Assembly (NCBI RefSeq): GCF_021390245.1
Contig: NZ_JAJUXH010000015.1
Span: 1-64,000, forward strand
Direction: 5' to 3'
DNA from: Dyadobacter sp. CY323
GTDB lineage: Bacteria > Bacteroidota > Bacteroidia > Cytophagales > Spirosomataceae
DNA: 64,000 bases
Shown: in pieces, positions 1 to 8,080 of the stretch
How the letters are laid out: every line of letters starts with the position of its first letter
Numbering within the stretch: position 1 is the stretch's first letter
The notes under the pieces: model-generated
Told to the model about the DNA's origin: nothing
Databases searched by the model: none
What the model saw: the letters and a program-made list of their open reading frames with translations, nothing else
Position numbers and translations under genes: made by a program

Positions 1-46
1 CAGGCCTCATCTTAGTCTCAAAATGATGACCCCGAATGCAGTACAT

Positions 47-75
47 AAAAAAGCCTTGGAGAAACACCCCAAGGC
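47..75 (-). terminator. Rho-independent terminator of the rpsF operon
   Basis: On the minus strand a GCCTTGG/CCAAGGC stem (69-75 with 53-59) is followed by a run of six T (A-run 47-52 on the plus strand). It lies about 50 nt downstream of the rplI stop, as expected for the end of the rpsF-rpsR-rplI transcript. Confidence 0.8.
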
Positions 76-126
76 CTAAACTCAATCTAAAACCGTCAAC
101 TTATTTTAGGACGCGACATTAAACAC

Positions 127-573
127 TTAATCTTCCGCTGCGATTACATTCAGCGTCACTTTGTGTTTTACTTCTTTGTGAAGATCGATCGTTGCAGAAT
201 ATGTTCCGATGGATTTTACATCATCCAACGTAATTTTCTTGCGATCGATATTGAAACCTTTTGCTTTAAGGATATCTGCAACCTGCGTATTGGTAACACG
301 TCCGAAGATACGGCCGCTTTCTCCAACAACAGTTTTGATATCAATTGTAAGATCTCCGATTGCTGCTGCGATTTCTTCTGCATCTTTTTTAAGCTTTTCA
401 GCTTTATGAGCAGCCTGGCGTACGTTTTCAGTAACGATTTTGCGGTTAGTGGGATTAGCCAATAATGCAAAACCCTGAGGAATAAGATAATTACGGCCGT
501 AACCCGCCTTCACGGTCACGATATCGTTCTTATAACCTACACCTGCTATATCTGTTATTAGTATTATTTCCAT
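127..573 (-). CDS. rplI: 50S ribosomal protein L9
   Basis: Large-subunit ribosomal protein L9, which binds 23S rRNA and stretches away from the ribosome near the L1 stalk. The 148-residue length matches the family. The N-terminal domain has the typical start MEIILITDIAGVGYKND, then VKAGYGRNYLIPQGFAL, and is followed by the long connecting helix (about 45-75) and the C-terminal domain with SGRIFGRVT. It is the last gene of a three-gene ribosomal operon, 19 nt after rpsR, and is followed by a strong terminator. Nothing unusual was seen. Confidence 0.98.
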   Translation of the reverse strand: MEIILITDIAGVGYKNDIVTVKAGYGRNYLIPQGFALLANPTNRKIVTENVRQAAHKAEKLKKDAEEIAAAIGDLTIDIKTVVGESGRIFGRVTNTQVADILKAKGFNIDRKKITLDDVKSIGTYSATIDLHKEVKHKVTLNVIAAED

Positions 574-592
574 TGTTGTAGCTCTTTCTTAA

Positions 593-844
593 TTATTTCA
601 ATTGATCGGCAACAAATGGCAATAGCGCCAAATGACGTGCTCTTTTAATAGCCTGGGATACTTTGCGCTGATATTTCAGGCTTGTTCCAGTCAGACGACG
701 CGGAAGGATTTTACCTTGCTCGTTTACAAGCTTCAATAAGAAATCAGGATTCTTGTAATCGATGTATTTAATGCCCGCTTTCTTAAAACGGCAGTATTTT
801 TTGCGGTTATTGTTTTTTTCAACCGGCTCGTTTACTAGTGACAT
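593..844 (-). CDS. rpsR: 30S ribosomal protein S18
   Basis: Small-subunit protein S18, which forms a heterodimer with S6 on the 30S platform. The 83-residue protein carries the family core: [19 protein letters not shown], then [19 protein letters not shown], then [14 protein letters not shown]. It sits 3 nt after the rpsF stop, so translation is probably coupled. Bacteroidota often have rpsF-rpsR-rplI without an intervening ssb or priB gene, and that is the arrangement here. Confidence 0.98.
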   Translation of the reverse strand: MSLVNEPVEKNNNRKKYCRFKKAGIKYIDYKNPDFLLKLVNEQGKILPRRLTGTSLKYQRKVSQAIKRARHLALLPFVADQLK

Positions 845-847
845 AGC

Positions 848-1219
848 TTATGCGTTTTCGGTTTTAGGTTCTTCTTTCTTTCTTCCTATCAGTCCTTTGC
901 GTTTCTTCTCGTTGTAAGCGATCGAATGCTTGTCAAGAACGATAGTCATAAAACGCAAAATGCGCTCGTCACGACGGAACTCGGTTTCCAAAACGTCAAC
1001 CACGTTTCCTTCGGTAGTAGTGTACTCCACTACATGATAGAAACCTGAGTTTTTCTTTTGGATGGGGTAGGCCAGCTTGCGCAATCCCCAATTTTCTTCA
1101 TGTACAATCGTAGCACCATTCGAGGTGATGATTGCAGTGAATTTTTCAACGGCGTCCTTTGCCTGGGCCTCAGACAAAATGGGAGTTAGAATGAACACCG
1201 TTTCATATTGCTTAGACAT
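848..1219 (-). CDS. rpsF: 30S ribosomal protein S6
   Basis: Small-subunit protein S6, partner of S18. The 123 residues follow the ferredoxin-like family pattern: [20 protein letters not shown] at the start, [20 protein letters not shown] in the middle and [14 protein letters not shown] near the end. A charged tail ([19 protein letters not shown]) extends past the fold, as is common for S6 tails. It is the first gene of the rpsF-rpsR-rplI operon. The leader is short, and no clear TAnnTTTG box was found upstream. Confidence 0.98.
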   Translation of the reverse strand: MSKQYETVFILTPILSEAQAKDAVEKFTAIITSNGATIVHEENWGLRKLAYPIQKKNSGFYHVVEYTTTEGNVVDVLETEFRRDERILRFMTIVLDKHSIAYNEKKRKGLIGRKKEEPKTENA

Positions 1220-1286
1220 ACGGTAATTGATTAATTATTATTTGTTTAAAAATCCTCACAATGGCTAAACACCAAAATGAGGGTGC

Positions 1287-1321
1287 AAAAATAGGGCTTG
1301 AAATCTGAAATTCCAAGCCCT
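1287..1321 (-). terminator. Rho-independent terminator after the coiled-coil protein gene
   Basis: An AGGGCTTG/CAAGCCCT stem (1314-1321 with 1293-1300) is followed on the minus strand by ATTTTTGC. It sits about 35 nt downstream of the stop at 1357 and separates that gene from rpsF. Confidence 0.75.
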
Positions 1322-1356
1322 GTTGTGACTTAACTGCAAGTTATTCAGGCAAAATC

Positions 1357-2298
1357 CTACTTCACCGTAAAATCCCCCTGACCGATCTTAAATCCTTCAC
1401 TGTAAACCTCAATCGCATATTTACCGTCTTTCAGCGGAATGCCGCCACGACCGTAGAAGATATCGACCGATTGACCTGTATTATCAAATGAAACCGACTG
1501 TTTAGAGCTGTAAATCAACTCCTTACCACCAAACATAAACGAACCTGAGCCGGTTGCCATATCGGAAAGCACAGCTCCATCGGGATCAAGAATGCGCAGG
1601 TAAATCTCCTTTTCATTCTGCTTGGCGATCGCATTATCGGCCAGCTTGAAATTCACACGCAATTTGTCGATTCGTTTCGACTTGTATTTTCCGCCCTCCC
1701 GCTCCTTGCCTTTTGAATTGATTGCATTCACAGTCAGGTTCTCCGTGCGTAATGCAGATGCGATGTTGACCTTCTCACTCAACTCCTTGTTCTGCACCGA
1801 GTAATTGGTGACCGAGTCAGCCAGTTGCTGCTTTTCGGATTCCAGGCCGGTTACCTTTTGGTTAAGTTCCTGATTTTTGCTTGTTGCAATGCCCAGTTCC
1901 TGCCTTAATCTGGCTATTTCACCGTCTTTTTCAGACAAGACATTTTCGTAGGACCTGATCATTTTAGTATAGTTTGATGCCGAGTACGTGGTTGCGTTTT
2001 TCAACTCCGACTTATCCCTTTCCAGCTGCGCCTTCAATGTAATCAGCGAATCGACACTGCCGCCCAGCTTTTGTATTTCAGCAATTTTAATATCCAGCTC
2101 AACAGAAATCGAATCAAGTTTTGTTTTTATCGATAAAACCTCCTCTGTTTTTGCAGTAATGATCTCATCTTTGGCCAGGTTCTCCTGCTTTTCATGATAT
2201 ATGAAGTAAACAAGCACCAGATTTAATAATAATAACACTGCCAGAGCGGCCCATAACAATGTCTTTCGGTCTTGCTTTTGTTCCTGGTTGTAGTCCAT
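1357..2298 (-). CDS. Membrane-anchored coiled-coil protein of unknown function
   Basis: Not a family I can name. The 313-residue protein begins with a short charged stretch (MDYNQEQKQDRKT), then one transmembrane helix (about 15-33, LLWAALAVLLLLNLVLVYFI). A long heptad-rich coiled coil follows (about 35-190), with repeated L/K/E/Q segments such as ENVLSEKDGEIARLRQELG. The C-terminal 110 residues look like a compact beta-rich domain (KRIDKLRVNFKLADNAIAKQ to the end) ending in KIGQGDFTVK. The predicted topology is N-in with the coiled coil in the periplasm. It is monocistronic, with its own terminator. A structural or envelope-spacing role is only a guess. Confidence 0.85.
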   Translation of the reverse strand: MDYNQEQKQDRKTLLWAALAVLLLLNLVLVYFIYHEKQENLAKDEIITAKTEEVLSIKTKLDSISVELDIKIAEIQKLGGSVDSLITLKAQLERDKSELKNATTYSASNYTKMIRSYENVLSEKDGEIARLRQELGIATSKNQELNQKVTGLESEKQQLADSVTNYSVQNKELSEKVNIASALRTENLTVNAINSKGKEREGGKYKSKRIDKLRVNFKLADNAIAKQNEKEIYLRILDPDGAVLSDMATGSGSFMFGGKELIYSSKQSVSFDNTGQSVDIFYGRGGIPLKDGKYAIEVYSEGFKIGQGDFTVK

Positions 2299-2438
2299 AC
2301 AGAAGGTTAAATTTTTAATTCAGTTGGTAAAAGAAATAGGTTTTTTTCAATTTTGAAATATGTAAACATCTAATTTCCGGGTGTAACAAGCTTTATTTTC
2401 CTTATAATACTTTAATTATCAAAAAATTAGACCACACA

Positions 2439-3101
2439 ATGTCTTCCATTTCCGAGAATATAGAGAAAATCGAAAAAGGATTAAAACAGGAAACACGATT
2501 GGTTGCAGTGACCAAAACCAAGCCCGTTGAAATTCTTATGGAAGCATATCAGGCTGGCGCCCGGTGTTTTGGAGAAAACAAAGTCCAGGAAATGACTTCC
2601 AAATACGAGCAGCTTCCCAAAGATATCGAATGGCATATGATCGGGCATTTGCAAAGCAACAAGGTCAAATACATGGCTTCCTATGTGGCGCTGGTCCATT
2701 CTGTTGACAGTTTCAAATTATTGAAAGAAATAAATAAAGAGGCAAAAAAACACGATCGGGTCATTTGCTGCCTTTTACAAATATACATTGCCAGCGAAGA
2801 GACCAAATTCGGTCTTTCCCAAGAAGAGGCAATCGAAATTGTGACGTCTCCGGAGCTGAAAAACCTTACAAACATCCAAATTTCCGGTTTAATGGGAATG
2901 GCGTCCAATACGCCGGACCTGGCGATTGTCCGGTCTGAGTTTCGGGCATTGAAAGCTTTGTTTGATTCATTCAAAAAATACAAGAATGAGCGGGTCAAAA
3001 TGGAGGAACTGTCGATGGGCATGAGCGGCGACTACCAGATTGCGATGGAAGAAGGCAGCACATTGGTCCGGGTAGGAAGCGCCATTTTCGGATCCAGGTA
3101 A
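2439..3101 (+). CDS. YggS/PROSC-family pyridoxal-phosphate homeostasis protein
   Basis: A single-domain alanine-racemase-fold protein that binds pyridoxal 5'-phosphate and buffers the B6 pool; the family has no established enzyme activity. The PLP lysine is K26 in LVAVTKTKPVE. Other family signatures are CFGENKVQEM, IEWHMIGHLQSNKVKYM, the ISGLMGMAS block, and the C-terminal LSMGMSGDYQIAMEEGSTLVRVGSAIFG, which holds the phosphate-binding serine/glycine residues. The length (220 aa) is normal. It is convergent with the GT9 gene, with only 10 nt between stops. Confidence 0.95.
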   Translation: MSSISENIEKIEKGLKQETRLVAVTKTKPVEILMEAYQAGARCFGENKVQEMTSKYEQLPKDIEWHMIGHLQSNKVKYMASYVALVHSVDSFKLLKEINKEAKKHDRVICCLLQIYIASEETKFGLSQEEAIEIVTSPELKNLTNIQISGLMGMASNTPDLAIVRSEFRALKALFDSFKKYKNERVKMEELSMGMSGDYQIAMEEGSTLVRVGSAIFGSR

Positions 3102-3111
3102 CCGTTTGTCT

Positions 3112-4188
3112 TTAAGCTGTTTCCAATCCCTTACTCAACACCTTTTCTACTTTTTCCTGAACAAATTCAAAAGAAAGGTCACTGCACGGTACGCCTGGCC
3201 GACGGATAAAAACCGCATTCTGCTGAGTACCATACCTGCCCGAATAAGGATTATAATCAGGGAAATTATTAAGAGAACCCATCAGGATCATCCCAAAAGT
3301 GCCCGTAGCATTGCCCAGGTGCGACGGCCCGCTGTCCAGGCCGATAAAAAAAGCAGCACGCCGGATCACTTCCGCAGTTTCGAGAATGGATAGGTGCCCG
3401 CACAGATTCCGGTATGCTGACGTCTTCACATGCAGATCGCTTTTCTGACCAATTTCAATAATCTGGTAATCGTAACGTCCCGCCAGCCACTCAACCAGCT
3501 GCTCCCAACGGTCTGACGGCCAGTCTTTAGGAGGGTAATTCGAACGGCAGTGCAAAACAATAAACCGCTCCGGCAAGTTTATCGAATCCACTTTTTTGCG
3601 GTGCGCATCCTGCAAATACAATTTTAGCTGATCATCCGCCGGGAAAGAACTATTCACCGGAATAAGCCCGGCGGTTTGCGCAAAGACTTCCAGCAGGTTT
3701 CCGTAATCGAAATAGTTGAAAATCGTAATGTCCCTGCTCAATGCAACCGGGTTTTCGTAGTACACATCGCATTGCGGGCAATGATTATTGTTGCGGAACT
3801 GAAGTTCAAAAACGTCGTCAAAAACACCTCCATCCATCAACACCTTCCGCTCAGTCGCGCAAAACTCGTCAAAAACTTCGTTTACAGATGGATTAAACTC
3901 GACCAGGTGGTGGTACACAGGCTTCACAAACCATACGATATAGGAATCCGGATAAATCGATTTCACATACCTGGAAATGGGCTCCGCTGCAATAATATCC
4001 CCAAAATGCTCGGTACGAACGATGGCGATCAGCTTTTGCCCCTTCTCTAGCCTGGACTTGATGCTTTTGAAATGAAACCGCGCCCGGTATCCCAGAAGGC
4101 GGGCTTTGTAAATGTGCGAGTATTTTTTATAACGGTGTGTCCAGAGCTGGATAAAGCGTTCTAACGTCATTTTGTAAATCTTTTCCAC
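3112..4188 (-). CDS. Glycosyltransferase family 9 (heptosyltransferase-like)
   Basis: GT-B glycosyltransferase of family 9, the ADP-heptose:LPS heptosyltransferase group. The N-terminal Rossmann half starts near residue 50 with IAIVRTEHFGDIIAAEPI (the usual LGDxxLxxP-type loop). The C-terminal half has FIVLHCRSNYPPKDWP followed by SDRWEQLVEWL, and the donor-binding GLDSGPSHLGNATGT near 290. Residues 1-45 form a basic extension (YKKYSHIYKARLLGYRARFHF) suited to membrane association. It may transfer a sugar to LPS core, but the donor cannot be read from sequence. It stands alone, far from the EPS locus. M1 and M7 are both plausible starts. Confidence 0.88.
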   Translation of the reverse strand: MEKIYKMTLERFIQLWTHRYKKYSHIYKARLLGYRARFHFKSIKSRLEKGQKLIAIVRTEHFGDIIAAEPISRYVKSIYPDSYIVWFVKPVYHHLVEFNPSVNEVFDEFCATERKVLMDGGVFDDVFELQFRNNNHCPQCDVYYENPVALSRDITIFNYFDYGNLLEVFAQTAGLIPVNSSFPADDQLKLYLQDAHRKKVDSINLPERFIVLHCRSNYPPKDWPSDRWEQLVEWLAGRYDYQIIEIGQKSDLHVKTSAYRNLCGHLSILETAEVIRRAAFFIGLDSGPSHLGNATGTFGMILMGSLNNFPDYNPYSGRYGTQQNAVFIRRPGVPCSDLSFEFVQEKVEKVLSKGLETA

Positions 4189-4348
4189 ATATAGCGCTCA
4201 ATGCCGACCGCCAAATTTCCATTCGCGCAAGATAATAAAATTGAGCCAAACAGTTGGTTGACCCTCATCCCACGTCTAACTTTACCGTCAGTAGAGGCTT
4301 GTTTTTAGTTAACGGCCCGCATTACGATTTTTAATTTTCCATTACGAT

Positions 4349-4726
4349 ATGAAATTCATGATTCAGGCTGGCGGTATTCTTGGTGCACTCGCCGTGGCAC
4401 TCGGCGCGTTTGGGGCACATGCATTAAAAGGGATGCTGGAAGCTTCCGGCAGATCGGACACCTTTGAGACAGCGGTGAAATACCAGTTTTATCACGCATT
4501 AGCAATGGTTTTGGTAGGCTTACTGATGCAGCGCGCCGGGCAGGATGCCGTGAAGCTGCTGGGCTGGTCGGGCAATGCGTTTGCGATCGGCGTAATCATT
4601 TTTTCCGGATCACTTTACGCCATATGCTTTACCGGCATCACAAAATTCGGCGCCACTGCCCCGATCGGTGGCCTTGCGCTCATTGCAGGATGGGTTTTAT
4701 TGATCATGGCAGCCGGCAAACTCTGA
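4349..4726 (+). CDS. DUF423 family small membrane protein
   Basis: The 125-residue polytopic protein is a clear DUF423 member: an N-terminal helix with GGILGALAVALGAFGAHALK, then ETAVKYQFYHALAMVLVGLL, and two or three more hydrophobic helices ending GLALIAGWVLLIMAAGKL. Four transmembrane helices are likely. The function of the family is not established. The stop lies 3 nt from the convergent rodA stop. Two 9-bp direct copies of CATTACGAT (4320-4328 and 4340-4348) directly precede the start codon. Confidence 0.92.
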   Translation: MKFMIQAGGILGALAVALGAFGAHALKGMLEASGRSDTFETAVKYQFYHALAMVLVGLLMQRAGQDAVKLLGWSGNAFAIGVIIFSGSLYAICFTGITKFGATAPIGGLALIAGWVLLIMAAGKL

Positions 4727-4729
4727 TCG

Positions 4730-6013
4730 TTATCCTCGCGAGAGCGTAAAGGGACGCTGCGCGTCGATTTTGAGGAATACAAAAAGAAGTATTGAAAAAG
4801 ACCATAACGAAGATCCTCCGTAACTGAAAAAGGGCAGAGGGATTCCGATAACGGGCATTAGTCCGATCGTCATGCCGATGTTGATCATAAAGTGAAAAAA
4901 GATAATTCCGGCCACGCAGTAACCATATACCCTCGCAAAACGGCTTCGCTGCCGCTCGGCTAATATGACCAGTCTGGAAATCAGGGAAATAAACAAGATG
5001 ACCACAACTGCCGTGCCGGCAAACCCGTGTTCTTCACCGACGGTGCAGAAAATAAAATCCGTACTTTGTTCGGGCACAAAATCGAATTTCGTTTGAGTCC
5101 CCTGCAAAAATCCTTTGCCGGTAAAGCCGCCCGAGCCGATCGCGATTTTTGATTGGATCACATTCCAGCCGATGCCGCGCGGATCCGAATCGGGATCAAG
5201 CAGTACCATAATCCGCCCGCGCTGGTGCTTTTGGAGCACATTATTCATGAAAAAATCGACGCCGAAAACGATACCGATCATCACGAAAGCCACGATGATG
5301 GTCGCCCAAAGTCCTCCCCTGCGCCGGGTCATCACCGGCATGAGCCAGATTACCAGACCAGCAATCACAATAATGGCCGCGGCAATGTACCATTTCACAA
5401 AAAGCAATGTAATGATCAGCAATGCAGCCATGACCATTCCGATCGCGGGAATAAAACCAGGCATTCCCTCCCGATATAAAACAATCGCAAATGAGGCAAA
5501 CACCAGCATGGAGCCCGTTTCATTGGATAAAAGGATCAAAAATGCAGGCAATGCAATGATTCCCATGATCGGGTAATAATCCTTTAATTTTCTTGTAAGA
5601 CTGATCGCCGGATCACTCAGGTATTTTGAAATAGCTAAACTGACGGCCAGTTTCGAAAATTCGGCGGGTTGTAAAGAAAATGCCCCGATTTTAATCCAGG
5701 ATCTGGAACCGTTGATATTAGAACCTGCAAACAAAACCATGATCAGCAGAAGTATGACAACGGCATATATAATGAAGGAAAAGGTCTCATAAAATTTGTA
5801 GTCTATAACCAGGATACAAACAATGAGAATCGCTGCGGTACCAATCCACATGAGCTGTTTGCCGGCATTGTTGGAAGAGTCGAACATGCTGGTCTGAACC
5901 TCCGGATTGTAAACGGCCGCATAGATATTGACCCACCCGATTCCAAGGCATGCTATATAAATGAGCACCACGATCCAGTCGATGTTCTTGGTAATAGGTT
6001 TATTTTCAGCCAT
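4730..6013 (-). CDS. rodA: Rod shape-determining protein RodA (SEDS glycosyltransferase)
   Basis: SEDS-family peptidoglycan polymerase that works with PBP2 in the elongasome. The 427-residue polytopic protein has about ten transmembrane helices. Characteristic segments are INGSRSWIKIGAFSLQPAEF near 105 (the family SEDS signature), HQRGRIMVLLDPDSDPRGIG and WNVIQSKIAIGSGGFTGKGF before the long periplasmic loop, QTKFDFVPEQSTDFIFCTVG, and GIPLPFFSYGGSSLWSF near the end. It lies 36 nt downstream of mrdA on the same strand, so the transpeptidase and its polymerase are probably cotranscribed. Confidence 0.96.
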   Translation of the reverse strand: MAENKPITKNIDWIVVLIYIACLGIGWVNIYAAVYNPEVQTSMFDSSNNAGKQLMWIGTAAILIVCILVIDYKFYETFSFIIYAVVILLLIMVLFAGSNINGSRSWIKIGAFSLQPAEFSKLAVSLAISKYLSDPAISLTRKLKDYYPIMGIIALPAFLILLSNETGSMLVFASFAIVLYREGMPGFIPAIGMVMAALLIITLLFVKWYIAAAIIVIAGLVIWLMPVMTRRRGGLWATIIVAFVMIGIVFGVDFFMNNVLQKHQRGRIMVLLDPDSDPRGIGWNVIQSKIAIGSGGFTGKGFLQGTQTKFDFVPEQSTDFIFCTVGEEHGFAGTAVVVILFISLISRLVILAERQRSRFARVYGYCVAGIIFFHFMINIGMTIGLMPVIGIPLPFFSYGGSSLWSFSILLFVFLKIDAQRPFTLSRG

Positions 6014-6049
6014 GTTGTTGATGTTGCATTAGTGAGACCCCAATGGAAG

Positions 6050-7960
6050 TTACGGGTTAACAGCTACCGGTTTGTTCAAGATATTCGTTTTTACAGGCAC
6101 CGGTTTTTTCTTGGTTGTATCAACCGGCACCGGTTTCTTCTGGCCGGGCAGGATTACCTTGCTCATGAAATCCGCTTTCAGCATTCGTTCTTCGAGCGCT
6201 TTGTTGGTGATCTTGCGGGTAAGGTATTTTTCGATCACAAGGTTGGCGATCGGAGCCGCAGCCGAGCCCCCCGCACCTGCGTATTCGACGAAGACTGCGA
6301 TGGCTATTTTAGGATCGTCCACCGGAGCAAACGCGATAAAGATCGAGCTATCATCACCTTTTTTATTCTGAGAAGTCCCGGTTTTCCCGGCAATCGTAAT
6401 GCCTTCCACTTTGGACCTGCGGGCCGTTCCTCCTTCTACCGCACCAATCATTCCCTCTATGACCGGCTCAAAATTGTGCGCATCCACACCCGTTTCGTGC
6501 CGGACGAGAAAATCCGGATTGACCGTTTTTTTGTCACCAATCCCGTGAATGACATGCGGTGTGTAGAAATAACCTCTGTTGGCAATAATGGCAGCGACAT
6601 TAGCCATTTTCAATGGTGTGATCAGCAACTCTCCTTCTCCGATGCTCAAAGAATAGATATTCGAGAACTTCCACCGGTACTCGCCATAAAAACGGTCGTA
6701 GTATTTTTTATTAGGTAAATTTCCTTTGTATTCGCTGGGTAGGTCGATGCCGAGACGCTGCCCGATCCCAAACTTGCTGATCCGGTCATGCCAGTTGTCC
6801 AGCCCGACCGCCGATGCCTTGAATGTATTCTGAATGTTGTTTTTATAAATGAGTCTTCTGAAAACATTGTAGAAATAGGGGTTGCACGAATGCATTACAC
6901 CCAGTGCTACCGAGCCCGTAGCCGGGTGATTGTGGCAGTTCATCGGGCAGTTTGCATGTGTAAAACCACTTCCCGGCGTAATAACACCTTCCTGCAAGCC
7001 AATCAGCGCCTGGATCAGCTTAAATGTAGATCCGGGGCGGTAACTTGCCATAACCGGTCTGTTGAACAGCGGTTTATAGGGATTTCGCACCAGCGCCGCG
7101 AAGTTTTTAGAAAAGTATCTGCTGGCAAGAATATTCGGATCGTAAGTCGGCGCGGAAACGATTGAAATGATGCGGCCGGTTTTGGGCTCGATAGCCACTA
7201 CGCTGCCTACCTTGTTGACCATCAGACTATCAGCATACTGCTGGACTTCCAGGTCGATGCCGGTATAAAGATTTTCACCCGCGACGGCCATCGTATCGAG
7301 CTCGCCACTCTTCCACGGTCCCTTGTACACGCCATTCACATTCTGCATCACAAACTTGGTCCCGCGTTTTCCCCGCAGCTCGTTTTCGTATATTTTTTCT
7401 ATACCACTCTGACCAATGTAGTCACTCTGGCGGTAATAAGGCTCTTCCTGTTTTTCAAGCTGCGATCTGGTGATCTCGCTCACGTAACCGAGCGTATTGG
7501 CGAGCGTAGGCGCGGTGTAGGTCCTCAGCGAGCTTTTTGCGAATTCAAATCCCGAGTAATCGACCATAATGTCCTGAATGGAAGCAAAATCCTCTTTGGA
7601 TAATTGCCTCAAAAACAAGGATGGCTTCATCCGGCTGTATGCACTGGCGGCGGCCATCAGACTGTCAAAATCCCGTCTTTCGATGCCCAGAACCTGACAG
7701 AAACGAAGCGTATCATCTACCCTGGCCTTATAGGGAGTAACAAGTAAATCGTAAACCGGGGTATTATAAACGATGAGCTTTCCCGTGCGGTCGTAGATCT
7801 GGCCGCGAAAAGGTATCTCTATGACGCGTTTAATAGAATTGCTGGACGATTCAATGGAATAGCTTTCGTCAAGTACCTGCAAGTAGAACAGTCGCAATAA
7901 GTATATTAAACCTACAAGAGCAAAAAAAATGATGATTACAAAGCGACGATTTTCAAGCAT
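6050..7960 (-). CDS. mrdA: Penicillin-binding protein 2 (elongation-specific transpeptidase)
   Basis: Class B PBP, the D,D-transpeptidase of cell elongation. An N-terminal transmembrane helix (about 8-28) is followed by the dimerization/pedestal domain (FRGQIYDRTGKLIVYNTPVY near 51-70). The transpeptidase domain has the catalytic motif STFK at 311-314 (serine 311), an SCN motif in VMHSCNPYFYN, and the AGKTGTSQN box near 525. The C-terminus carries a Pro/Lys-rich tail with KPVPV repeated. It is the first gene of an mrdA-rodA pair. Confidence 0.97.
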   Translation of the reverse strand: MLENRRFVIIIFFALVGLIYLLRLFYLQVLDESYSIESSSNSIKRVIEIPFRGQIYDRTGKLIVYNTPVYDLLVTPYKARVDDTLRFCQVLGIERRDFDSLMAAASAYSRMKPSLFLRQLSKEDFASIQDIMVDYSGFEFAKSSLRTYTAPTLANTLGYVSEITRSQLEKQEEPYYRQSDYIGQSGIEKIYENELRGKRGTKFVMQNVNGVYKGPWKSGELDTMAVAGENLYTGIDLEVQQYADSLMVNKVGSVVAIEPKTGRIISIVSAPTYDPNILASRYFSKNFAALVRNPYKPLFNRPVMASYRPGSTFKLIQALIGLQEGVITPGSGFTHANCPMNCHNHPATGSVALGVMHSCNPYFYNVFRRLIYKNNIQNTFKASAVGLDNWHDRISKFGIGQRLGIDLPSEYKGNLPNKKYYDRFYGEYRWKFSNIYSLSIGEGELLITPLKMANVAAIIANRGYFYTPHVIHGIGDKKTVNPDFLVRHETGVDAHNFEPVIEGMIGAVEGGTARRSKVEGITIAGKTGTSQNKKGDDSSIFIAFAPVDDPKIAIAVFVEYAGAGGSAAAPIANLVIEKYLTRKITNKALEERMLKADFMSKVILPGQKKPVPVDTTKKKPVPVKTNILNKPVAVNP

Positions 7961-8080
7961 TCTGCACTACAAATTCCGGATTCTATTTTCACACGAAGAT
8001 CGCTATATCAAAAGAATTATCAAAGCCCGCCCCTCGCTAAAAACCTCTAAAACATCATTTTAAACGAAATAAATCAGAAT

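Noticed and set aside
1220..1290. Leader of rpsF as an S6:S18-binding RNA motif
   Set aside because: A CCG triplet and a weak CTCA/TGAG pairing are present, but the structure is too poor to call a regulatory RNA.
6032..6718. 228-residue open frame on the plus strand
   Set aside because: It runs opposite to mrdA and its composition reflects the antisense of the transpeptidase gene. No family pattern.
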